A stretch of 15,196 bases of DNA from NCBI GenBank assembly GCA_965367695.1, contig CBDUKB010000054.1, forward strand, positions 1 to 15,196. Reading direction: 5' to 3'. The DNA is from Putridiphycobacter sp965367695 (GTDB lineage: Bacteria > Bacteroidota > Bacteroidia > Flavobacteriales_D > Crocinitomicaceae). Numbering within the stretch: position 1 is the stretch's first letter; each line of letters opens with the position of its first letter. Positions 1 to 6,499 of the stretch are shown here, in pieces. Under the pieces are notes generated by a model. The model was not told the DNA's origin. It made no database searches and saw only the letters and a program-made list of their open reading frames with translations. The translations under genes were made by a program, and so were the position numbers.

Positions 1-386
1 CCAATAAAAAAGCGTACTTGGTCTTTTTTAATCAAACCTAGATTTGCTTGTGCTTTCAACTTTTCAAAATCTCCACCTATATACAAGCCCGGAATGATTT
101 TAATAGCACCCGTAATCACCTCACCTAAGGTGTGAATAAAGTACAATTGTTGTTTGCCTACAGGCCCTCCAATGGATATATTCGTTTCGAAAATCGGAAA
201 ATCGGAAATGTCCTCCAGTTTCACATCTGTATAATTATTCAACACAAATCCAAAAGACCCATCATTGTTGTGTTCGCACAATAAAACAACCGATCTTTCA
301 AAATATTCATCCTCTAAAAATGGCTCTGTAATTAACACTTTTCCCTTTGTTGGTTTTAATTGATTGTACACTTTTAAATCGAGCAT
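1..386 (-). CDS. yqgE: YqgE/AlgH family protein (UPF0301), 5' part, cut by window edge
   Basis: The gene reads leftward from ATG at 384-386 and runs off the window, so only about 128 residues of a protein usually near 185 are present. The N-terminal segment has the family pattern: KGKVLITEPFL near residue 15, then FERSVVLLCEH, then DGSFGFVLN. A second block, SIGGPV followed by QLYFIHT, also matches the family, in which a glycine-rich strand and an aspartate/asparagine loop form the conserved core. The biochemical role is not established; members are soluble and presumably cytoplasmic, and the AlgH name comes from alginate regulation in Pseudomonas. It is divergent from the membrane-protein gene at 526, with a 139-bp intergenic region between them. 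Family assignment is confident, function is not. Confidence 0.9.
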   Translation of the reverse strand, partial: MLDLKVYNQLKPTKGKVLITEPFLEDEYFERSVVLLCEHNNDGSFGFVLNNYTDVKLEDISDFPIFETNISIGGPVGKQQLYFIHTLGEVITGAIKIIPGLYIGGDFEKLKAQANLGLIKKDQVRFFI

Positions 387-525
387 AATGATTGAATAAA
401 AATTGGTGATAAAGTGATTTGTAAATAATTCAATGTTAATTAAAATCTAAGTAAAAAATTAAGTTTATCCAAAATATTTTCTATTTTGTTGAAGATAAAT
501 TTAATAAAAACCTAAAATTTAACTT

Positions 526-900
526 ATGAGTGAATTAGAAAACGCGGGTGAAAACCCTGCAAAAGGAAAAAATGTTGCAGGATTTGTCCTTTCATTGGTC
601 GCAATTTTATTAGGCGGTTGGTTAATGGGAACACTATACATTTCTGCTGGTAAATGGATGGCAGCATTAGTGCTATTATTGCCAATTGCAGCCATAGTAA
701 TTTCTGCTAAAGGCATGAAAGAATCAAAATTAGCAGGACACAAAGCTGGATTAGCAGTTGCTGGATTGGTAATTGGAATAGTAGCAGCAGTTTGGTTATT
801 ATTTGCATTTATAGGGTTAAACGCAGTTGAAAGTTTAGCAGGAAGTGATCAATTCCAAGAAGCACTTGACCAACTAAAAGAATACGAAAACACACATTAA
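526..900 (+). CDS. small three-helix membrane protein (DUF4190-like)
   Basis: This encodes a 124-residue protein with no recognisable catalytic motif. A short hydrophilic N-terminus (about residues 1-16, acidic then lysine-rich) precedes three hydrophobic segments near residues 17-39, 42-62 and 72-97. The C-terminus is short and charged (QFQEALDQLKEYENTH). The glycine/alanine-rich paired helices linked by a basic loop (KGMKESKLAGHKAG) resemble the DUF4190-type small membrane proteins common in Bacteroidota and Firmicutes, but that is recognition by pattern only. It is a single-gene unit: the upstream gene is divergent and a strong terminator follows 18 bases after the stop. No function is proposed. 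Confidence 0.8.
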   Translation: MSELENAGENPAKGKNVAGFVLSLVAILLGGWLMGTLYISAGKWMAALVLLLPIAAIVISAKGMKESKLAGHKAGLAVAGLVIGIVAAVWLLFAFIGLNAVESLAGSDQFQEALDQLKEYENTH

Positions 901-917
901 CAATAAATTAATTCCAT

Positions 918-953
918 AAAAAAGCCCTGACCATAAACGTCAGGGCTTTTTTT
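918..953 (+). terminator. strong intrinsic terminator
   Basis: A perfect GC-rich stem, GCCCTGAC (924-931) with GTCAGGGC (939-946), encloses a 7-base loop. It is extended by A918-923 pairing with T947-952, and a run of seven T follows. It ends transcription of the membrane-protein gene at 526-900. It also separates that gene from the promoter-like element starting at 962. The longest open frame of the next gene would start inside this hairpin, at 954, which is one reason to reject that start. Confidence 0.92.
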
Positions 954-961
954 ATGATTCC

Positions 962-994
962 AATAGGGGTATTCTTATGCTTAGTTGTTCTATT
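962..994 (+). promoter_or_regulatory. putative ECF-sigma promoter, copy A
   Basis: AATAGGGGTA (962-971), 11 bases, then AGTTGTT (983-989) and a C/T-ATT tail. The same two blocks with exactly the same spacing occur at 5291-5322 before the gene at 5339. The layout (G-rich upstream block, about a dozen bases, GTTGTT block) is compatible with -35 and -10 elements of an extracytoplasmic-function sigma factor. It begins just after a terminator and its second block ends 27 bases before the ATG at 1017, so it is well placed to drive the operon containing the ECF sigma gene. Assignment to that sigma factor is inference. Confidence 0.55.
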
Positions 995-1016
995 AAAAAC
1001 AGATAAAACTATTGAC

Positions 1017-1742
1017 ATGAAAAAATTATTCCTAGCCTTATTAATAAGCACCCCATTTTTAATGACAAGTTGCAATAAAAATCACTTTTGTATTTCAAGT
1101 GACGACAATTATGTAACTGAAGAAAGAACGATTGAAAATTTTGACAAAATCAAACTCAGTACGCTTGCCAATGTTCAATTTATTCAAAGCCCTACCATAA
1201 GTTTAACCATTGAAGCATCTGAAAAATTAATTCCTTATATTCGAACCAATGTGATTGGAGGTACATTAGAAATCAGCACAAAAAACAATACTTGTATACG
1301 CAGTAAAGGAGCATTAACAATATATGTAAGTGGTCCAAACTTAAAAGATTTGAGTATTTCAGGAAGCGGAAATATTATGGTAAACCAACTACTTAGTACC
1401 AATAAATTAAATATTAAAATTTCTGGATCTGGCAATGTTGACATTGACAGTTTAACCGCCCAAGAACTAAGCGCCAATATTTCTGGTTCAGGAAACATTT
1501 ATGCACAAGGATTTGATACCCTTCAAAATAATGAAGTTAAAATTTCAGGTTCTGGAGATATAGATTTCGGTCAATTAATTTCACATGATGCGAAGATCAA
1601 TATTTCTGGATCTGGTAATTGTAAAGTCAATGTGATTGACTATTTAAATGTAAAAATTTCAGGCAGTGGTGATGTTTACTATAGTGGTAACCCAGCAATA
1701 GATGTTGATATTAGCGGGTCAGGGTCTTTGAAGCACGATTAA
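1017..1742 (+). CDS. lipoprotein with GIN/DUF2807-type ISGSG repeats
   Basis: The start at ATG 1017 gives MKKLFLALL, a clean lipoprotein signal peptide with lipobox LMTSC (Cys19). The longer frame from 954 starts inside a terminator hairpin and is rejected. The mature protein has a short N-terminal part, then the head-type beta repeats of the family called putative auto-transporter adhesin, head GIN domain (DUF2807). Seven exact ISGSG motifs occur near residues 114, 135, 155, 176, 196, 214 and 232, spaced 21, 20, 21, 20, 18 and 18 residues, each probably a turn of a beta-solenoid. It should be a membrane-anchored envelope protein, perhaps surface-exposed. It is the first gene of the sigma/anti-sigma series, 27 bases before the sigma gene and behind promoter copy A, so it may be a target or a sensor component of that system. 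The ligand is unknown. Confidence 0.88.
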   Translation: MKKLFLALLISTPFLMTSCNKNHFCISSDDNYVTEERTIENFDKIKLSTLANVQFIQSPTISLTIEASEKLIPYIRTNVIGGTLEISTKNNTCIRSKGALTIYVSGPNLKDLSISGSGNIMVNQLLSTNKLNIKISGSGNVDIDSLTAQELSANISGSGNIYAQGFDTLQNNEVKISGSGDIDFGQLISHDAKINISGSGNCKVNVIDYLNVKISGSGDVYYSGNPAIDVDISGSGSLKHD

Positions 1743-1769
1743 GTTTAATTTAGTATTTTTACAATTGCT

Positions 1770-2321
1770 TTGACTACAAAAACAATTTTAAATATAGGCG
1801 ATTTCGAATCACTTTTTAAAACGCATTATGCGGGACTTTGTGCTTTTGCCCATCAGTATTTACATGATGTAGATGACGCAGAAGAAACTGTTCAATCATT
1901 TTTTGTAAAATATTGGGAAAATAGGGCTCATATCACACATGAAAAAACCAACAAATCATATTTATACACAGCCGTTAAAAATGCTTGTCTAAATCAATTG
2001 AAACATATAAAAATAAGGGAAACTTATAAAGCTGTAAATGAGAGAGAGATGAATGCCGGAAACCATACAGTTACAGATGAAATTGAAGGTAATGAATTGC
2101 AAGAAAGAATAAGACTTGCCATTGATGACTTACCCGAAGGTAGAAGAAAAATATTTATCTTAAGTCGGTATGAAGGACTGAAATACAAAGAAATTGCTGC
2201 TCAATTAGAAATTAGTATCAAAACAGTTGAAAATCAAATGGGAGCTGCAATTAAGCACTTGAAAACAGCTCTTTCAGAATATATTATAACACTCACCATC
2301 ATCATTCAATTATTGTTATGA
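1770..2321 (+). CDS. ECF-family RNA polymerase sigma factor (FecI-like)
   Basis: This is a 183-residue protein with region 2 at about residues 13-80 (FESLFKTHYAGLCAFA, then DAEETVQSFFVKYWE) and region 4 at about 112-168 (LPEGRRKIFILSRYEGLKYKEIA, the classic ECF helix-turn-helix). Region 3 is absent, as expected for ECF factors. The frame is closed upstream by TAA at 1746 and has no ATG before residue 94, so TTG at 1770 is the best start and may keep expression low. The final 13 residues (YIITLTIIIQLLL) are strongly hydrophobic, a tail seen in other Bacteroidota ECF factors. It lies 27 bases after the lipoprotein gene, and its TGA overlaps the anti-sigma ATG by four bases, suggesting translational coupling. 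It likely directs polymerase to promoter copies A and B, and is held by the next gene product. Confidence 0.93.
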   Translation: MTTKTILNIGDFESLFKTHYAGLCAFAHQYLHDVDDAEETVQSFFVKYWENRAHITHEKTNKSYLYTAVKNACLNQLKHIKIRETYKAVNEREMNAGNHTVTDEIEGNELQERIRLAIDDLPEGRRKIFILSRYEGLKYKEIAAQLEISIKTVENQMGAAIKHLKTALSEYIITLTIIIQLLL

Positions 2322-3304
2322 GTATGAAAAATCACATCACGGAAGCATTGTTGATGGCATACCACAACAATGAATTAGAAGAAACAGAGAAAAGGACTGT
2401 AGCAACGTGGATTGCCGAAACTTCAGCCAATCGACTAGTATACCTGGACTTGGTGAAGGTATGGGAGCATACAGCCAAATTGAAACCGCAACCTATTGTC
2501 GTAGATACTAACTTGGCTTGGGAAAATGTAAAAAACAAAATTAACCAAACTCCTAAAAGTGGGATGCGAATTCGATTAAAACCATTTTTACAAATCGCAG
2601 CTATTTTTACTTTAATGGTCGCTGGTTTTTTTGTTTGGAAATCGAACTTAAAGAAGGATACCATTTTATTAGCGGGAATTGATAAAGTGAATACTGTGTT
2701 GGCAGATGGTTCAAAAGTATCCTTAAATGCCAATTCCAAAATAACCATTGATAAAAATTTTGAAAAGAAAGAAAGATCGGTTTCATTAGTTGGAGAAGCA
2801 TTTTTTGAAGTCAATAGAGACACCACTTCTCCATTTATCGTTTATATGCCTGACCAAACTTTTGTCAAAGTTTTAGGCACTTCATTTAATATTGATAATT
2901 CAAAGCATAAAACAACGGTATATGTGAAATCAGGGAAAGTAGAATTTGGGACAAAAGCCGAATCGCTCATTTTAACTAAAGGTCAAAAGGCCATCTACGA
3001 TCATCAAACCAAATCATTTGAGAGTATCATGGAAGCACTCAATGAATCGACTGAAATTTATTGGTTAGATGAAAAGCTGAATTTTGAAGGAGAAACATTG
3101 GAAAATATACTTGCAACCCTAGCAAACATTTTTCATAGCAAGATTGAATTAAAATGTCAAGAAGCAAAAAACTACCCAATTGTTTCTAGCCATCATGGTG
3201 AAAGTTTGACAGAAATTTTAACTATAATTTGTACCGTTCATCAATTAAAAATGGAAATTATTGAAGGAGATGAAACTACCTATATATTAAAATGTGATGA
3301 ATAA
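2318..3304 (+). CDS. FecR-family anti-sigma factor with DUF4974-like C-terminus
   Basis: The 328-residue protein has the standard order for Bacteroidota FecR proteins. A cytoplasmic N-terminal part (1-88) binds the sigma factor, and one transmembrane helix lies near residues 89-107 (FLQIAAIFTLMVAGFFVW). The periplasmic FecR domain spans about 125-215, with VLADGSKVSLNANSKI, VSLVGEAFFEV and VLGTSFNI as signature segments. A DUF4974-like domain follows at about 254-324 (LNFEGETLENILATLANIF). The start at 2318 gives a 4-base ATGA overlap with the sigma gene; ATG at 2324 is a possible alternative. The known role of the family is to hold an ECF sigma factor at the inner membrane and release it when the STN domain of an outer-membrane partner signals. 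The natural partner here is the STN protein encoded immediately downstream, whose gene overlaps this one. Confidence 0.93.
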   Translation: MSMKNHITEALLMAYHNNELEETEKRTVATWIAETSANRLVYLDLVKVWEHTAKLKPQPIVVDTNLAWENVKNKINQTPKSGMRIRLKPFLQIAAIFTLMVAGFFVWKSNLKKDTILLAGIDKVNTVLADGSKVSLNANSKITIDKNFEKKERSVSLVGEAFFEVNRDTTSPFIVYMPDQTFVKVLGTSFNIDNSKHKTTVYVKSGKVEFGTKAESLILTKGQKAIYDHQTKSFESIMEALNESTEIYWLDEKLNFEGETLENILATLANIFHSKIELKCQEAKNYPIVSSHHGESLTEILTIICTVHQLKMEIIEGDETTYILKCDE

Positions 3305-5276
3305 ATTAATTGGTGTTTTTATACTATTAACCTTTGGTTTCAACCTTCATTCCAAGACAGGGATTTTAGATAAAATTATATCCATTCAAATCACCGACAC
3401 TCCCATCAAAACAATTTTAAAAAGCATTGAAGAAATTGGAAAGGTCAAATTTTCATACAACCCTGCATTTATTGAAGAAAACAAAAAAGTAAGCATATCT
3501 CTCTACCAACAAAGCATTCGGTATGGGCTCAATAAAATTTTCGAAGGAAAAATTAGATTTAAGGAAGTGGGGATGCACATAGTTTTGCTTAAACAAGAAG
3601 CGGATGTGAGTCCCAAAAAAAAATCTCATTTTAAAATTTCAGGCCAAATTATAGATAGCAAAACCAAACAGCCTATTCAAAATGTAAGTATTTATGATAT
3701 TGACAGTAAATACGCTGATTTATCAGATGAAAAAGGGCAGTTTGAATTTACAATCCCCCTTTACTATAACGAAGTTAGTTTGTTTTTTAGTAAGCTGGGA
3801 TACAGAACTTCAATACAAATATTTAAGGTTGAAAATGATGGATTAATCGCAAATATCAATTTGGTAAAAAAAGAGGCTGAAATAGAGAAACTGACGCCGA
3901 ATGAAACTGGTTCCATTCCTATAACCATAGAAGAGCGAACCATTTCTGGACAAATATTTTCGGAGGAGACCTATACACACAATCAAAACTTGACGGAATT
4001 GGATGAAACAAGGATTGCCCAGTTTTCATTTTTACCAAGTTTGAGTGTAGGCTCACAAAAAGGTACAAATGGGTTGATGACCAATAATATTTCAATGAAT
4101 TTATTGGCGGGTTATTCAAAGGGTTTGGCCGGTATAGAATTTGGTGGAATTGCGAATGTATTAAAAGAAGACGGACTGGGGTTTCAAGCCGGAGGAATTG
4201 CAAATTTAAGTGGTGGCAAGTTTCAAGGTGCTCAATTTGGTGGAATATTGAATGTAGTTCGAAAAGAATTCAATGGATTGCAAGTAGCAGGGATTTCCAA
4301 TACAGTACGTGGCCATTATATTGGACTGCAAGCTGGTGGAATTGTTAATAGTGTGAATGGCTATTTTTATGGTTTGCAAGTAGGAGGAATAGGAAATGAC
4401 GTAAATGGAGGACTAAAAGGGTTACAAATTGCTGGACTCATAAATGCCGTTTCAAAGGATGTTTATGGCCTTCAAATTGCAGGAATATCCTCTTTGACAA
4501 AAAAAGGTTTTGTGGGTGCACAAATATCTGGTTTAACAAATATCTCAGTTGAAAGTTCATATGGTGTTCAAATTGCTGCAGTTCAAAATGTGGCCAGGGC
4601 AAAATTAGTGGGCGGACAAATTTCTGGAGTGATGAATATTGCAAACCAAGGAATAAATTTACTACAAATTTCAGGTGGACTGAATTCAACTTATAAAAAT
4701 AATGGCCTTCAGATTAGCGGATTATTTAACGTAGCACACTACAACAACGGGCTACAAGTTGGTTTAATTAATTTAAGCAAAGAAAACAAAGGTGCTAGTT
4801 TAGGCTTAGTTAATATTGTTTTAAAGGGTTATCATAAAACGGAGCTATCTGCAAATACAAATTATCCTTTAAACATAACTTTCAAATCTGGAACTAAACA
4901 TTTATACAATTCTTACCATGGAAGTGTTTCATTTAAAGATGATATTTATTATGCATTGGGTCTAGGCTTAGGCACCTATTTTAGTACTGGTGAAAAAACC
5001 CAAATTAGTATTGACCTTTCTGGGCATGTGATGGCTAAACACAAAATTCATTACAATTCACAACACTATAAATTTGCCTTTAACTTTGATTTTTTAGTTG
5101 CCGATTGGATCACCATTTTCTTTGGTCCTACTGTAAATGCTGGATTGTATTTTCAAACCGAAAATGGTCCTGAAATCCTTGATTTGAATGATCGGTATTT
5201 TGTCGATTATCCTATTTCAGGTTATAATGCCTATACCAAAATTTGGTTTGGTGGACAATTTGGCATTCGTTTATAA
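3297..5276 (+). CDS. STN + carboxypeptidase-regulatory-like + 16-residue GLQ-repeat outer-membrane protein
   Basis: The 659-residue protein starts at ATG 3297, inside the end of the anti-sigma gene (8-base overlap); GTG at 3294 is one codon earlier and less likely. Residues 1-19 are a signal peptide. An STN domain spans about 24-100 (ITDTPIKTILKSIEE, KFSYNPAFI, HIVLLKQ). A CarboxypepD_reg-like beta-sandwich spans about 112-178 (ISGQIIDSKTKQPIQNVSI, DEKGQFEF). After a linker comes a G-x-[QE] repeat with an exact 16-residue period at residues 279 to 455 (12 registers), then three shorter steps to 499. A C-terminal beta-rich part (about 515-659) may form a membrane barrel. The repeats resemble the LA_2272-type surface repeat. 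STN normally sits on a TonB-dependent transporter, but no plug or receptor barrel is present. By context it is the likely signal-transducing partner of the FecR-like protein. Domain calls are firm for STN, moderate for the rest. Confidence 0.85.
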   Translation: MNKLIGVFILLTFGFNLHSKTGILDKIISIQITDTPIKTILKSIEEIGKVKFSYNPAFIEENKKVSISLYQQSIRYGLNKIFEGKIRFKEVGMHIVLLKQEADVSPKKKSHFKISGQIIDSKTKQPIQNVSIYDIDSKYADLSDEKGQFEFTIPLYYNEVSLFFSKLGYRTSIQIFKVENDGLIANINLVKKEAEIEKLTPNETGSIPITIEERTISGQIFSEETYTHNQNLTELDETRIAQFSFLPSLSVGSQKGTNGLMTNNISMNLLAGYSKGLAGIEFGGIANVLKEDGLGFQAGGIANLSGGKFQGAQFGGILNVVRKEFNGLQVAGISNTVRGHYIGLQAGGIVNSVNGYFYGLQVGGIGNDVNGGLKGLQIAGLINAVSKDVYGLQIAGISSLTKKGFVGAQISGLTNISVESSYGVQIAAVQNVARAKLVGGQISGVMNIANQGINLLQISGGLNSTYKNNGLQISGLFNVAHYNNGLQVGLINLSKENKGASLGLVNIVLKGYHKTELSANTNYPLNITFKSGTKHLYNSYHGSVSFKDDIYYALGLGLGTYFSTGEKTQISIDLSGHVMAKHKIHYNSQHYKFAFNFDFLVADWITIFFGPTVNAGLYFQTENGPEILDLNDRYFVDYPISGYNAYTKIWFGGQFGIRL

Positions 5277-5290
5277 AAAAAACAGCATCA

Positions 5291-5322
5291 AATAGGGGTA
5301 ATATTAAACTCAGTTGTTTATT
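5291..5322 (+). promoter_or_regulatory. putative ECF-sigma promoter, copy B
   Basis: AATAGGGGTA (5291-5300), 11 bases, then AGTTGTT (5312-5318) and TATT. The two conserved blocks are identical in sequence and spacing to copy A at 962-994, and 6 of the 11 spacer positions also match. It lies in the 62-bp gap between the STN-protein gene and its stand-alone paralogue, with the second block ending 20 bases before the ATG at 5339. This suggests a dedicated start for the paralogue in addition to any readthrough. Recognition by the ECF sigma at 1770 is inferred from co-location. Confidence 0.55.
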
Positions 5323-5333
5323 CAATAAACAAC
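5313..5333. repeat. perfect 21-bp inverted repeat overlapping promoter copy B
   Basis: GTTGTTTATT (5313-5322) and AATAAACAAC (5324-5333) are perfect inverted copies around one central C. The left arm includes the GTTGTT block of promoter copy B and the right arm ends five bases before the ATG at 5339. Promoter copy A has no comparable repeat. It could be an operator covering the start point, or an RNA hairpin at the ribosome-binding region in transcripts reading through from the upstream gene. Which of these applies cannot be told from sequence. Confidence 0.6.
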
Positions 5334-5338
5334 AGGTT

Positions 5339-6499
5339 ATGAAAACTTCTTTATTATTTGGTATCTTATTGACAATGAACCTCAACTCTTTTGCTCAAGT
5401 GGATTCAATTCAATTACCAAAAGCACAAGTGTCAATTATATATCCATTAGGATCCAATGGGTTGGGCTCGAAAACAAAACCCAACAATTTTTCTTTTAAT
5501 TTGTTTTATGGCTTAAATGGTGGACTCAATGGTTTAGAGATAGGTGGGTTTGCAAATGCGAATACAGGACCAGTGAATGGTATTCAAATTGCTGGCCTTT
5601 CTAATATCAATTCAGCCGAAGCAAACGGCATCATCATTTCAGGGTTAACTAACATTGTAGGTGACTCTTCTCATGCCATATCCATTGCAGGCATTGCCAA
5701 TAAACATGCAGGAAGTTACGACGGAATTCAAATCGCTGGTATTGCAAATTTTATCAATTCAGACCTGGTTGGGATTCAAGTTTCAGGAATCAGTGGAACC
5801 ATTATGGGGAATACTACTGGATTCCAAATTTCGGGAATTAACAACTATAGCAATGGTGGTTTTTATGGCTGTCAAATTGCGGGTATTTCAAATGTCAATA
5901 AAGGAGATTTAACTGGTTTGCAAGTAGGATTGATTAACCATGCTAAAAAAATGACTGGTCTTCAAGTGGGTTTATTTAACATTGCGGAATCATATGAATC
6001 TGGCATACCAATTGGCTTATTTAGCTTTGTAAAAAATGGGTTTCACTCTTTAGATTTCACTTATAACGAATCGGTTTATGCCAACTTAAATTTAAAATTG
6101 GGTGTCCCTGCATTTTACAATATTTTTAAAGTAGGCTACATGCCCATACCCAATGATGAATATTACACATACGGAATAGGGGCAGGAACTATGGTCAGTT
6201 TAACTAAAAAGTTTAAACTATCCTTAGAGGCTGCTGCCAATCATATTGTTCCTAAGACATATGTCCCAAAAATTGATTTTTTAGTGAATACAGATTTAAA
6301 CTTACGTTTTCATTTAACAAAACACATTGGCTTTTTTGCCGGACCAAGTTTGAACATTTACTTTGCTGAAACAAGTGGAGAGAATAATGCTACAACCTTA
6401 AAAATACCTTATAAATTATATACCGACAAATGGTGGTATGGACAAGGAGAAACCAATTATTGGATTGGCTATAATGCGGGTATAAGCATTATGTTTTAA
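5339..6499 (+). CDS. stand-alone 16-residue GLQ-repeat outer-membrane protein, paralogue of the preceding gene
   Basis: Start at ATG 5339 gives MKTSLLFGILLTMNLNSFAQ, a good signal peptide; the longer frame from 5243 overlaps the previous gene and is rejected. The mature part begins with a segment matching residues 240-280 of the upstream protein. The G-x-[QE]-like repeat then runs with an exact 16-residue step from residue 65 to 193 (nine registers; some, such as 97 and 113, are degenerate), then 207 and 222. A C-terminal beta-rich part (about 235-386) ends in IMF; a terminal phenylalanine is typical of outer-membrane barrels. Shared features with the upstream protein include FFGP/FFAGP and a W-rich end. 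There is no STN domain, so it probably acts as an effector or accessory surface protein under the ECF system. Its 3' end overlaps the convergent gene by four bases. Ligand and function are unknown. Confidence 0.85.
   Translation: MKTSLLFGILLTMNLNSFAQVDSIQLPKAQVSIIYPLGSNGLGSKTKPNNFSFNLFYGLNGGLNGLEIGGFANANTGPVNGIQIAGLSNINSAEANGIIISGLTNIVGDSSHAISIAGIANKHAGSYDGIQIAGIANFINSDLVGIQVSGISGTIMGNTTGFQISGINNYSNGGFYGCQIAGISNVNKGDLTGLQVGLINHAKKMTGLQVGLFNIAESYESGIPIGLFSFVKNGFHSLDFTYNESVYANLNLKLGVPAFYNIFKVGYMPIPNDEYYTYGIGAGTMVSLTKKFKLSLEAAANHIVPKTYVPKIDFLVNTDLNLRFHLTKHIGFFAGPSLNIYFAETSGENNATTLKIPYKLYTDKWWYGQGETNYWIGYNAGISIMF

Noticed and set aside
954..1016. Upstream extension of the ISGSG lipoprotein to ATG 954
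   Set aside because: The start lies within the terminator region and the extension covers promoter copy A. The internal ATG at 1017 begins a textbook lipoprotein signal peptide.
1235..1498. Antisense frame opposite the ISGSG repeats
   Set aside because: Its apparent repeats only mirror the coding repeat on the other strand.
2332..2826. Long antisense frame opposite the anti-sigma gene
   Set aside because: It is a shadow of a well-recognised FecR-family gene, with no start signals or family features of its own.
4131..4760. Regular repeats considered as a CRISPR array
   Set aside because: The 48-bp period is degenerate at DNA level, in frame with a protein repeat, and has no conserved repeat-spacer structure.
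5243..5338. Upstream extension of the second repeat protein
   Set aside because: It overlaps the end of the preceding gene and promoter copy B; ATG 5339 starts a clear signal peptide.
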